Of a stretch of DNA of 64,000 bases, positions 38,442-48,880 are shown piece by piece. Source of the DNA: Apteryx mantelli. Lineage: Eukaryota; Chordata; Aves; Apterygiformes; Apterygidae. Where the stretch lies: the NCBI RefSeq assembly GCF_036417845.1, contig NC_089980.1, positions 50,528,501 through 50,592,500 on the forward strand, read 5' to 3'. A model generated the notes under the pieces. The model worked only from the letters and a program-made list of their open reading frames with translations, ran no database searches and was not told where the DNA came from. Position numbers and translations under genes: made by a program. Position 1 is the first letter of the stretch. Each line of letters starts with the position of its first letter.

Positions 38442-41375
38442 CTAGAGCACATTGCACAGGATTGCATCCAGGCGGGTTTTGAATATCTCCAGAGAAGGAG
38501 ACTCCACAACCTCCCTGGGCAACCTGTTCCAGTGCTCTGTCACCCTCACAGTGAAAAAGTTTTTCCTCATGTTCAGATGGAAGCGTCTGTGTTTCAGTTT
38601 GTGCCCATTTCCTCGCGTCCTGTCGCTCGGCACCACTGAAAAGAGTCTGTCCCCATCCTCTCGACACCCTCCCTTCAGATACTTGTACACGTTGATAAGA
38701 TCTCCTCTCAGCCTTCTCTTCTCCAAGCTAAACAGGCCCAGCTCTCTCAGCCTTTCCTCATAAGAGAGATGCTCCAGTCCCCTAATCATCTTTGTAGCCC
38801 TTCGCTGCACTTGCTCCAGCAGTGCCACATCCCTCTTGTACTGGGGAGCCCAGAACTGGACGCAGTACTCCAGATGTGGCCTCACCAGGGCTGAGGAGAG
38901 GGGGAGAATCACCTCCCTCGACCTGCTGGCAACACTCTTCCTGATGCAGCCCAGGATACCATTGGCCTTCTTGGCCACAAGGGCACATTGCTGCCTCATG
39001 CTTAACTTGGTGTCCACCAGCACTCCCAGGTCCTTCTCCGCAGAGCTGCTTTCCAGCAGGTCAACCCCCAGCCTGTACTGGTGCATGGGGTTATTCCTCC
39101 CTAGGTGCAGGACCCTGCACTTGCCTTTGTTGAACTTCATGAGGTTCCTCTCTGCCCACCTCTCCAGCCTGTCCAGGTCTCTCTGAATGGCAGCACAGCC
39201 CTCTGGCGTATCGGCCACTCCTCCCAGTTTTGTATCGTCAGCAAACTTGCTGAGGGTGCACTCTGTCCCTTCATCCAGGTCACTGATGAAGAAGTTGAAC
39301 AAGACTGGACCCAGGACTGACCCCTGGGGGACACCGCTAGCTACAGGCCTCCAACTAGACTCTGTGCCACTGATCACAACCCTCTGAGCTCTGCCATTCA
39401 GCCAGTTCTCAATCCACCTCACTGTCCACTCATCTATCCCACACTTCCTGAGCTTGTCTCTGAGGATGCTATGGGAGACAGTGTCAAAAGCCTTGCTGAA
39501 GTCTGGGTAGACAACATCCACTGCTCTCCCCTCATCTACCCAGCCAGTCATTCCATCATAGAAGGCTATCAGGTTGGTTAAGCATGATTTGCCCTTGGTG
39601 AAGCCATGCTGACTACTCCTGATCACCTTCTTGTCCTCCACATGCTTGGAGATGGCTTCCAGGATGAGCTGCTCCATCACCTTTCCAGGGATGGAGGTGA
39701 GGCTGACTGGCCTGTAGTTCCCTGGGTCCTCCTTCTTGCCCTTTTTGAAGACTGGGGTGACATTGGCTTTCTTCCAGTCCTCAGGCACCTCTCCTGTCCT
39801 CCATGACCTTTCAAAGATGATGGAGAGTGGCTTAGCAATAATGTCCGCCAGCTCCCTCAGCACTCGTGGGTGCATTCCATCAGGGCCCATGGATTTGTGG
39901 GTGTCAAGTTTGCTTAAATGATCTCTAACCCACTCCTCCTCCACCAAGGGAAAGTCTTCCTTCCTCCAGACTTTCTCTCTTGCCTCCAGGATCTGGGGCT
40001 CCTGAGGGCTGGCCTGAGCAGTAAAGACTCAAGCAAAGAAGGCATTCAGTAACTCTGCCTTCTCTGCATCCTTCGTCACCAGGGCACCCACCCCATTCAG
40101 CAGCAGGCCCACATTTTCCCTAGTTTTCCTCTTGCTACTGATGTATTTGAAGAAGCCCTTCTTGCTGTCCTTGACATCTCTTGCCAGATTTAATTCCAAA
40201 CGGGCCTTAGCCTTCCTCGTCGCATCCCTGCATACTCTGACAACATTCCTATATTCCTCCCAAGTGGCCTGTCCCCCTTTCCACTTTCTGTATACTTCCT
40301 TCTTCTGCTTGAGTTTTGCCAGGAGCTCCTTGCTCATCCATGCAGGTCTCCTACCTCCTTTGCTTGACTTCCTACTCATAGGGATGCACCGCTCTTGAGC
40401 CTGGAGGAGGTGATGTTTGAATATTAACCAGCTCTCTTGAACACTCCTTCCTTCTAGGGCCCTCACCCATGGGATTCCTCCAAGTATGTCCCTGAAGAGG
40501 ACAAAGTTTGCTCTCCTGAAGTCCAGGGTTGCGATCCTACTTGGTGCCCTGCTGCCTCCTCGCAGGATCCTGAACTCCACCATCTCATGGTCACTGCAGC
40601 CAAGGTTGCCCCCGACCTTCACATCTTCCACCAGTCCTTCTTTGTTTGTTAGTACGGGGTCCAGCAGCACACCTCTCCTTGTTGGCTCCTCCACCACCTG
40701 TGTCAAGAAGTTGTCACCAATGCTCTGCAGGAACCTCCAGGACTGTTTGTGCCTAGCTGTGTTGTCTTTCCAGCAGATATCGGGGTGGTTGAAGTCCCCC
40801 ATGAGAACCAGGGCCTGGGATCGTGAGGCTACTTCCAGCTGTCTGTAGAAGGCCTCATCGACTTCCTCTTCCTGATCAGGTGGCCTGTAGTAAACACCCA
40901 CAACAGTGTCACCCATGCTAGCCTGCCCTTTGATCCTTACCCATAAGCTCTCGACTCGCTCCTCATCCACCCCTAGGCACAGCTCAACACATTCCAGTTG
41001 CTCTCTCACATAAAGAGCAACTCCACCACCTCGCTTTCCTGGCCTGTCTTTCCTAAAAAGCACGTAGCCATCCATGACAGCACTCCAGTCATGCGAGCTA
41101 TCCCACCATGTCTCTGTAATGGCAATGAGGTCATGGCCCTGCGACCGCACACACATCTCTAGTTCTTCCTGTTTGTTCCCCATGCTGCGTGCATTGGTGT
41201 ACAGGCATTTCAGGGAGGTGATCGAGCAAGCAGGTTTCCCAGGAGGGGTAAAAGAGGATCCTCCATAGCCACATCCCATGTGCACTTCCCTGGCTGCATT
41301 CACCTGTTGGAGGCATCCTGACTTGAGCAGTCTTTTGCCAACTACCCTGTCACTATAACTCTCCCCTTCCCCCAT
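38442..41375 (-). pseudogene. CR1 ORF2: endonuclease-reverse transcriptase, one stop
   Basis: The frame spans 977 codons from ATG at 41373-41375, with one in-frame TGA at 40029-40031 (codon 449). Codons 1-448 form an APE-type endonuclease with motifs in order: [32 protein letters not shown] and CSDHEMV, which carry the expected Asn, Glu, Asp/Asn and Asp-His residues. After the stop the same frame continues without further interruption into the reverse transcriptase. That part has [39 protein letters not shown] and the catalytic FADDTKL (about 39228-39245), then a thumb/C-terminal region ending DAILCNVL. The stop lies in the linker between the domains, in an otherwise conserved NAFFA|VFTAQA context, so the upstream endonuclease could be made alone. 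One residue looks atypical, Pro before the DFSKAFD motif (VVYPDF). A substitution creating the stop is the simplest explanation. Confidence 0.93.
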
Positions 41376-41380
41376 CTTTC

Positions 41381-42343
41381 CTAGTTTAAAGCCCTCCTTA
41401 CCAGGTTGGCCAACCTGTTGGCAAAGACCCGCGTGCCCCGCCTCGTGAGGTGGATCCCATCTCTCCCCATCAGTTGTCGATCTTCAAACAGGGTCCCATG
41501 GTCGTAGAAACCAAAACCCTGTTGCCGACACCAGCGGCGCAGCCAGTCGTTAACCTGGAAAGTCCGTCTCCTCCTCCTCTCATCCATCCCCCTCACTGGC
41601 AGGATTGAGGAGAAGATGACCTGGGCTCCCAGACCCTTGACCACCCTCCCCAGAGCTCTGAAATCCTGCTTGATGGTCTCCAGTTTGCCCTTGGTGTCAT
41701 TGGCGCCCACGTGGAAGAGCAGCAGTAGGTAATAGTCCGAAGAGTGGACGAGCCTAGGCAGTCTTTGCATGACATCTCTCACACGAGCCCCCGGCAGGCC
41801 ACAAACCTCTCTAGACACGAGGTCAGGTCGACAGATAGATGCCTCCGTCCCCTGCAGCAGGGAGTCCCCCACAACAATCACCCGCCGCTTCTTCCGGGCG
41901 TTCCGGCAGGGCACAGGGTCTGTTGTCCCAGGTACTTCCCTTGCAGCCATGCCCATCTCCTCCTCATCCTGGAGGGCACTAAACCTGTTCTTCAGCTGCA
42001 AGTCTTCGGGAGGAGTAGGAGCCTTTCTCCTCCCACGAGCAGTGACCAGTTTCCAGCCTTCTTCTACAGTGTCATGATGTACCGTTTCACACGGCACAGA
42101 GCCCTCTGGCAACTCCACTGCTGCAGGGGGTTGGGACTCCTGGAGCTGTACAGTTTCCGAGAATACCCTGTCTATCTCTTGCTCTGCTTCTCGGATGCTG
42201 CGCAGCCTACTGACTTCCTCCCGTAACTCCCTTACCTGACGACACAGCTCGTCAACAGCAGCACACCTCCTGCAGGAGAGCTGGCTGCCAGCCCAGGCCT
42301 CCCGGAGAGGCCCCAATCCAGTCACCTGAGATCTCTCCTTCAC
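41381..42343 (-). pseudogene. CR1 ORF1 with SGNH esterase domain, no ATG start
   Basis: A 320-codon open frame ending at TAG 41381-41383. The N-terminal part has Cys-containing and coiled-coil-like sequence (about residues 20-65, CRRC...VRELREEVSRLRS), then a basic KKRR (151-154). The C-terminal half is an SGNH/GDSL-type esterase domain: VVGDSLLQG with Ser161 as nucleophile, HVGANDTKG with Asn215, and RDGIHLT with Asp295 and His298. An esterase domain in ORF1 is a known feature of CR1-type LINEs. Its role in retrotransposition is not settled. The frame begins after a TAG at 42356-42358 and has no ATG until codon 130, so I take GTG at 42343 only as the edge of the open frame. The start was either lost by substitution or lies in another frame upstream after a shift. 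Product is probably nucleic-acid binding with CR1 RNA. Confidence 0.85.
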
Positions 42344-42560
42344 TGATCTTGGGAGCTAGACTAGGAGAGAGTGAGAATATATTTAGGCTAGGCAGTAGGT
42401 ACATGGTAGGATCTGTATTCACTGATCGGCCAAACTGGGCACCTGTGCTGCTGCTTGCTGATGGCCTGTATGCCTGGATTTCCGGGATGGGGTATAGGGA
42501 AGTGGATGCACACCTAGGTCTTTCCTTACTATCTGATAGGGACGCATTTGGGCCATTCAT

Positions 42561-45500
42561 CTAGAATTCAGAAATATTCCCAGATTTCTTGGGGTTATGA
42601 GGGAAGGGAGTTATCCTGATGTTTCCTTAAGAAGTGACTTAAATACTGGGCTTATTGTGGTGGTCTGGCTATCTGCTCTGCCTTACCACGGAAGAGGACC
42701 TCTCAGGTAAGAATGAAGAAGTATGTGGGGGGAGTTAGGAGGAGAACCTTGGAGTTCAGGGGGAGAAAGCAAATAGATGATACCCTGGCCCCACTGAAGT
42801 GAATTAATTGAATCTGAAGTTAATTTTTGTTAGGTTGCAAGCATATTCTTGTTTTTTGTATGCTTATCCATCAAAACCTGAAATCTGATTTCTTTTTTTT
42901 TTTAATTATAGTTTTTTTAAGGTTTGCTCCTCGAAATCCTGTCACTTTTAGAAAGGCTTTTCAAATATAACATAGAGTTTGAGTGTATTTATAGGGATTT
43001 AACTTGTTTTGTTTTTGTTTTGATCAAATGCATTGTGTAACTTGATTATGTAGAGAGCATCTAGCTCTAGTCAGAGAAATATCAGAGTGGTATTTTAGCA
43101 ATACTTCACTGGCTTGCTGTTTGAAGATAGAGACAAATTTACCTAAGATAGATCTGTTCTCCCATTTTCGTACAACTTGTAATGCCTTTTCTATACTTGC
43201 AGTATGTGTAGAGGAATACGGTTTATTAATTTTCTTGCTTGGAAACATGAATTTCGTAAAGCTTAGATGGTTCTATTTCTGACTGCATGCTGTCAACATA
43301 ATCAGCAGCTTGTTTCATAATTTGTATAGTTGCTATAGCTCATAAATAGTAGTGATTCTATTTTAATTTTTGTTGCTATTTGAGTTCACTATTTACAATT
43401 GCAATAAAATGTCTAGTGTCCCTGTAGTTGTTTATTGGGGAGGACCCAAGAGCATGTAGAAAATCTTGTGTTCCTGGAAACATTAAGAAAAAACAAGGTG
43501 ACAAATTGTGAAATGGCTTCTTTTCTGGTCTCCTGTGATTCCTGACAGAAGCATGTTTAGCCTCTTGATGGGCAGCAGCAGCACAGCTGGCGTAGGTGAG
43601 ATTGGGAAGTTGCGTGGAATGGAGTAAGTTGGGTCTGAAGCTCTTTACGTTTGCTCCAGGACCTGAATAGCTTTTGCTGGCTCTGACTGCATATGCAGTG
43701 TGATGTATAGGCATTTCTGTTTGTATAAACTGAAATTCATGCACATTTGTAACCATGTGCTGCCTTCTGGAATAAAGTAGTTCAGAGGTTTCAAGCCAAT
43801 GAGCTGGCTCAGGTAGCCATCATACTTTTTCCTCACCGCCCCCCCCAAAATATCAAATAACTTTTTCCAGCTTATTAGAGAATGGTCTTACAGCCCGTAA
43901 TAGTGTGTTTAGTCCTATAAAATCTCAGACTGAAGATGTGCTATCTACTGACTTTTGTGGTCTTTGACATCTTACAGAAAAGGGGCTTCCCTAGTTTTTC
44001 AGTGGGAAACATAATGCTAACTTTTGGCAGGATAATGAGCCTAACATTCACAGCATTTGGAGATGGCTTCAATCACAGTTTGAAGTGTGTGCTAGATTTT
44101 GCTATTTCTCTGTGTATGTTTTCAGGGAAAGTAAAGGCAGCATGTTTCATGAATAGTCAACTTTTTTTATTCTCCACATACAAAGTCATCTGGAGTCATG
44201 CATACAGTCCTGTGTATAAGTGCTGCTTAAAATAATATGGGACAATGTATATTCTGTGCTGCCTATAATAGGATCTGTGATTTTTAGATCCCTGAGAAAA
44301 TGCATCTTTTAAATAATCTTTATTTATCTAACAAGACTTACCAGGTGCAACAAACAGGGTGGCTATGTGAGATAGTTTTAAGGAAGCACAACTTACAAAT
44401 GAATGGCTTAAAACAAGCAAGCAAAAAGAACCCTAAATGAGTGAAAGCCCAACAATTTTAGAATTACTTGCAATTATTATTATTATTATTATTATTTTTA
44501 AACAATGTATTTGTAGAATGTGATTTATACCAAATCTGATGCTTAAGACTTACTGGTGCTTATTTGGGATGCTATGAGCATGAAAAAGATCATTAATATA
44601 CCAAAGGCTATTTCAGGCCCTTACCTTGAGCATGACTTATTGTTTGAATCAGAAGAACTATTTTGGGGGTCTAGCATGAAGCAAAGTCGAATAAGCATTT
44701 AGGAAAACTTTACCATTTTAAACATGGCAACTTCCTTTGTCAGTGTGAGCTGCTGTCCCTGGTGCCTCGCTTTAAATTCCCTGTTGGACATGTGACAGGC
44801 AGATAGCGCCTAACCCTTCCCTTGTTGTTTCATCCCATTTTACACAGTATCGTTCTCTCTGCATTTTGTTGTCATGGTTCAGTCACATCCAGCTCCTGCT
44901 ACTGAAAGCTGGAACGTGCCAGCCTGTATTCTCTGGCTGTGCTACGTGTGCTCTTAATGCCAATCAGCCTAAATCAATTTACTTCTGCGACCATATGATA
45001 GCTGAAACCCTGGACTTCTGGAAACTTCAACTCTTAAAAAAAAAAAAAAGTTTTTTCTGCAGTTTGCGTGCTTTGTTCCCCTAGCCTGTCTGTGTGGGGG
45101 CTGTTCCAAGTATTCTGTTTGGCTTTAAGTAATTGCTACTTCTTAGTTAATTTTGAACAACAGCTATATCACACAACTTTTTTCTTTTACCTCTCCAAAG
45201 GTGGATTTATCGACCCAAGCCTTGTTGCTTCTTCCATGATGCTTGATGCTCCCCCCATCTCCTGTCCCCCTGAGCTTTTTTTATGATGAATCCACAGCCC
45301 TATTTCAGTATTGCATGCCACCTTCTGCAATAGACGTACTGTATGGAACTTCCAAGGAAGATATGGTGAGTGTTGTATATATAGGATGTGCAAAATCTAG
45401 TTCTTTTACAAGAGTTATGTATAATTGTTTTGTCCTGGCAGGGTAACATATTCCAAAGTTCTAGCTTTGAGAATAGGAAGTGGTTTTTTTTTTTCTTTTC

Positions 45501-46289
45501 TTCCTTCTCTTTCTTCTCTTTTGGCATACTTAATTTGAAAAGGGGACAGTGAGTTCACCTTAAGGCTATGGTCAAAAGGAAGCTCCATCATGAATGTTTG
45601 CATACAAACTGGCCAAATGGAGCAGCAAGAAAGGAATAGAAAAAGCAATTTTTCAACACTTGTGGTTGACTGACTTCTTGGAGCAGTGGGTTCTAAAAAC
45701 ATACAAGAATGTCGGTGCTTGAGAAATTTATTCTACAGTATAATAAATGATTGTGTATTTGAACTACTGACTCTAATTTCTGCCTGGGACATGTGGAGTC
45801 ATTGGCTCATTTAACTAGCTTCTGTTACTTATCTTTAAGTGAGGAATGTGGAAGTTATGCAAAAAGACTGTCAAAAGGGAAATATGAAGTGTTTAGACTG
45901 AATGCAGGGGCAACTTCTGCTTTTCAAAAGATGGAGGTATTTTAAATGTGAATGAGTCTTATCAAACCCCTAGTGCAGACCCACCTCAGCTAACAAGTTA
46001 CTTGGTAATTTTTACTAATTTTAAATTCTTATCTTTTTGGAATTCACTTTCTGTGACTGGATGAAAGTAATGTTTTGTCTTCAGCAAGGAGGCAAATCAG
46101 TGGAGGCAAATCAGTGATTCTTAGATGGCTTTACTAAGGCTTTTGATGGAAACCTCCACAACTTGCACAAATATTTTTGAGATGAACTTTTATCAAACAT
46201 TCTCTTTATATACTACTCTCCAAATGTCTGTATGTATGGATGTTAGCTGAAAACAGAAGTAAAATAAAAATGAATTTTACGTATTGAAC
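42561..46289 (+). other. PLD5 intron 1, between the two young CR1 copies
   Basis: AT-rich intronic DNA with no exon recognised. It holds (ATT)8 at 44473-44496, an A-run near 45036-45050 and T-rich runs. A 14-bp tandem duplication (GAGGCAAATCAGTG) lies at about 46089-46116. An antisense 126-codon frame at 43376-43756 has no motif. The exact left edge depends on the 5' end of the CR1 element. Confidence 0.55.
44473..44496. repeat. (ATT)8 microsatellite
   Basis: Eight perfect ATT units, followed by TTTTA. Likely polymorphic in length. Confidence 0.95.
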
Positions 46290-46988
46290 ATGAAATTCAA
46301 CAAAGGCAAGTGCAGGGTCCTTCACCTAGGGAGGAATAACCCCATGCACCAGTACAGGTTGGGTGTTGACCTGCTGGAAAGCAGCTCTGCCGAGAAGGAC
46401 CAGGGAGTGCTGGTGGACACCAAGTTAAGCATGAGGCAGCAATGTGCCCTTGTGGCCAAGAAGGCCAATGGTATCCTGGGCTGCATCAGGAAGAGTGTTG
46501 CCAGCAGGTGGAGGGAGGTGATTCTCCCCCTCTCCTCAGCCCTGGTGAGGCCACATCTGGAGTACTGCGTCCAGTTCTGGGCTCCCCAGTACAAGAGGGA
46601 TGTGGCACTGCTGGAGCAAGTGCAGCGAAGGGCTACAAAGATGATTAGGGGACTGGAGCATCTCTCTTATGAGGAAAGGCTGAGAGAGCTGGGCCTGTTT
46701 AGCTTGGAGAAGAGAAGGCTGAGAGGAGATCTTATCAACGTGTACAAGTATCTGAAGGGAGGGTGTCGAGAGGATGGGGACAGACTCTTTTCAGTGGTGC
46801 CGAGCGACAGGACGCGAGGAAATGGGCACAAACTGAAACACAGACGCTTCCATCTGAACATGAGGAAAAACTTTTTCACTGTGAGGGTGACAGAGCACTG
46901 GAACAGGTTGCCCAGGGAGGTTGTGGAGTCTCCTTCTCTGGAGATATTCAAAACGCGCCTGGATGCAGTCCTGTGCAATGTGCTCTAG
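46290..46988 (+). pseudogene. CR1 ORF2 C-terminal fragment
   Basis: The frame is open from the truncation point to the natural ORF2 stop (TAG 46986-46988), 232 codons, covering the region after the reverse transcriptase catalytic box ([62 protein letters not shown]). It has no endonuclease and no FADD box, so it is a dead fragment despite its open frame. It could be mistaken for a gene by automatic annotation. Confidence 0.93.
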
Positions 46989-47070
46989 GTGACCCTGCTT
47001 GAGCAGGGGGGTTGGACTAGATGATCTCCAGAGGTCCCTTCCAACCATTCTGTGATTCTGTGATTCTGTA
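46290..47070 (+). mobile_element. Young 5'-truncated CR1 LINE
   Basis: The last about 780 bp of a CR1 element in the same orientation as PLD5. It starts inside ORF2 at the codons for [10 protein letters not shown], corresponding to 39140 in the long copy, and ends in ATTCTGTG ATTCTGTG ATTCTGTA (47047-47070). It is 5'-truncated, as expected when target-primed reverse transcription stops early. The encoded segment differs from the long copy at only three residues (Leu to Gln, Ser to Trp, Ile to Val), so both derive from the same recent source family. Confidence 0.95.
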
Positions 47071-48880
47071 CTGAAATGTGTCAGGAGTGGGGATAATTCT
47101 AGTGCAGCAGAGTTTTTCTGTTTGCATGGTGCCTCTCAAAGTTGTGACAAATCCTTCCAGGGTTTTTGATCTGTGGGTTTGTTTTGTTTTGTTTACTTTG
47201 GAAAAGACTAGATTGATATGCCTGGGACTGCCAGTCCTAGAGGAGTAAGGGAAGTGAACAGTGTGAAAGCACTTGCTGTTTGGCCTAGAGATTACATGGC
47301 TATTAAAAGATAAAAACCATGAATCATTGCTCACCAGGATGGAAAGGAGCGATGGAAAGGAGCATGTTGTACTTTAGCCTGCCTGTGCTGGGGGGTCCTC
47401 CTCTATCATCTTTCCCATAGTATGGGAGACCCTGTAGGATTTATGAAAGTTTTATAAAAAGCTGTTTGAAATGTGAACTGTCTGTTACGAAGATGGCACA
47501 TGACATAATGGAGAAGTAAAAGGTATGGTAAAAGTTTACAGCTGAAGATTCCCAGAAGTTATAATTCAGTTTGTTTTGGGAGGGGAAAAAAAAAAGTCAA
47601 AATCACCCAAGACTGATTCTGGTTTTGAGCTTTTTAATGCCTTTCTGTACAGGGGGAGCAGAGCAATGTTCCTCGCTTGAATTAAAGGAGATTAACTTAA
47701 TGATGGAAGAAGGTGGAGAGAACCAGGGAAACTGTTCTAGCTGCCTTGACCAATGCTGGAAATAAATTGCTGCTGTTGTAGTAGCCACTGGTACATGAAC
47801 AGGTGCAATATTCACCTTAAGAGGACCAAGCTATTCATGCTGAAGGAAGCAGACTTTAGAAAAAGTACATGCATAATCTGCATATTGGTCACTGCAAAGT
47901 ATATGCTTTTTCACAGAATGATCTGGACGTGTACAGAGCAACTTTGGCCTCATTGCTATGGTCTTGAGCCTCTACAATCTGCCCTGAGATGAACTGTGAG
48001 AAACCCAGGGCTTGATGCAGTATGTGAGACAATTTTATTTGTACCTTCAGAAAGCTGAAAAGTTAGGAAGCCAACAAGACTGAGTGTATTAAAGTGTAGG
48101 CATCATGTTGCAAACTTTTACCAAGCTGACTACCATGTTGTGCCAATGTAAATTTGGTTTAGCCCTCACTGACGCTGACTGAGAATAAATGGCCCATTAG
48201 AATATAGGAATATAGAAGCTGGCTCCTTTCTTTCTTTCTTTTATTTTTTTCTTCTTCCCCTTTTCCCTGCACAGCAAATCTGAATGACTCCTTAGAACAG
48301 TTATTTGCAAGCACTATTGGTAGAAGCATTATCCTAGTTACTGGTAGGCTATGGGGTATAAGCTAAGCATTTACCCACCTAATTTTCTTCTTTAGATATA
48401 TCTGCATAGCATTTTGAGGCCCCAAGTTCTAAATGTTCACCACACTGGGTTGGTGTTTTTGTTTGTTTGTTTTTGTAGACCTGAGCTTTTGGGAACTTAT
48501 GGTGTGAATCTCAGGTGTCCCTTTAAAGGAAGAGAAGCTGTTCAGCCTAGCTGAGAAGTTTGCACTTGTGTATCGGACTCAAGAAGGCCAGGAAACAAAT
48601 CTGCCAGGCAAAAAGAATGATTATGGAAATACCTACATGGTCTCATTGAATCACATTAGAGGATAGCTGATAAAGTATGCTGTTCTTTGCACTTGGCCCT
48701 TATCTGTTCCCCAAGACAAAACTGATTTCGCTCTTGTCGCTACTTATCACACTTTCTTACTCTTAGTTATGAGACAAGAAATGCCTAGGAAATCAATTAA
48801 TGAGGTACTCTGTTCCAAGGCATAAACGTACCTGCTTTCCTAGTCTGGTCTTTGGGGAACTGAATGATGCTTGATTATAA
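47071..48880 (+). other. PLD5 intron 1, nothing recognised
   Basis: AT-rich intronic sequence between two CR1 copies. It includes a (CTTT)n run at about 48228-48245 and a G/T run near 48455-48475. No exon was recognised. Confidence 0.55.

Larger units (their letters stand above)
38366..42560 (-). mobile_element. Near full-length young CR1 LINE
   Basis: A non-LTR retrotransposon inserted antisense to PLD5. Read on the minus strand it holds ORF1 (SGNH esterase), a 5-nt gap, ORF2 (AP endonuclease plus reverse transcriptase), a short 3' UTR and a 3' end with about one and a half ATTCTGTG octamers. CR1 mobilises by target-primed reverse transcription and recognises its octamer 3' end rather than a poly(A) tail. 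The 3' boundary at 38366 is clear. The 5' boundary is not: the sequence from 42344 to about 42560 may be 5' UTR or extra ORF1 sequence. I saw no target-site duplication. High similarity to the copy at 46290-47070 argues for recent activity. It is probably not autonomous now because ORF2 has a stop and ORF1 lacks ATG. Confidence 0.92.

Noticed and set aside
41744..42226. 160-codon plus-strand frame inside the CR1 element
   Set aside because: It is the antisense shadow of CR1 ORF1, which has clear motifs on the minus strand.
38350..42600. Target-site duplication around the long CR1 copy
   Set aside because: No matching direct repeat was found at the two edges. CR1 often leaves none, and the 5' edge is uncertain.
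46284..46988. Intact 234-codon frame as a possible host gene
   Set aside because: It is the C-terminal part of CR1 ORF2 in a 5'-truncated insertion with the octamer 3' end.
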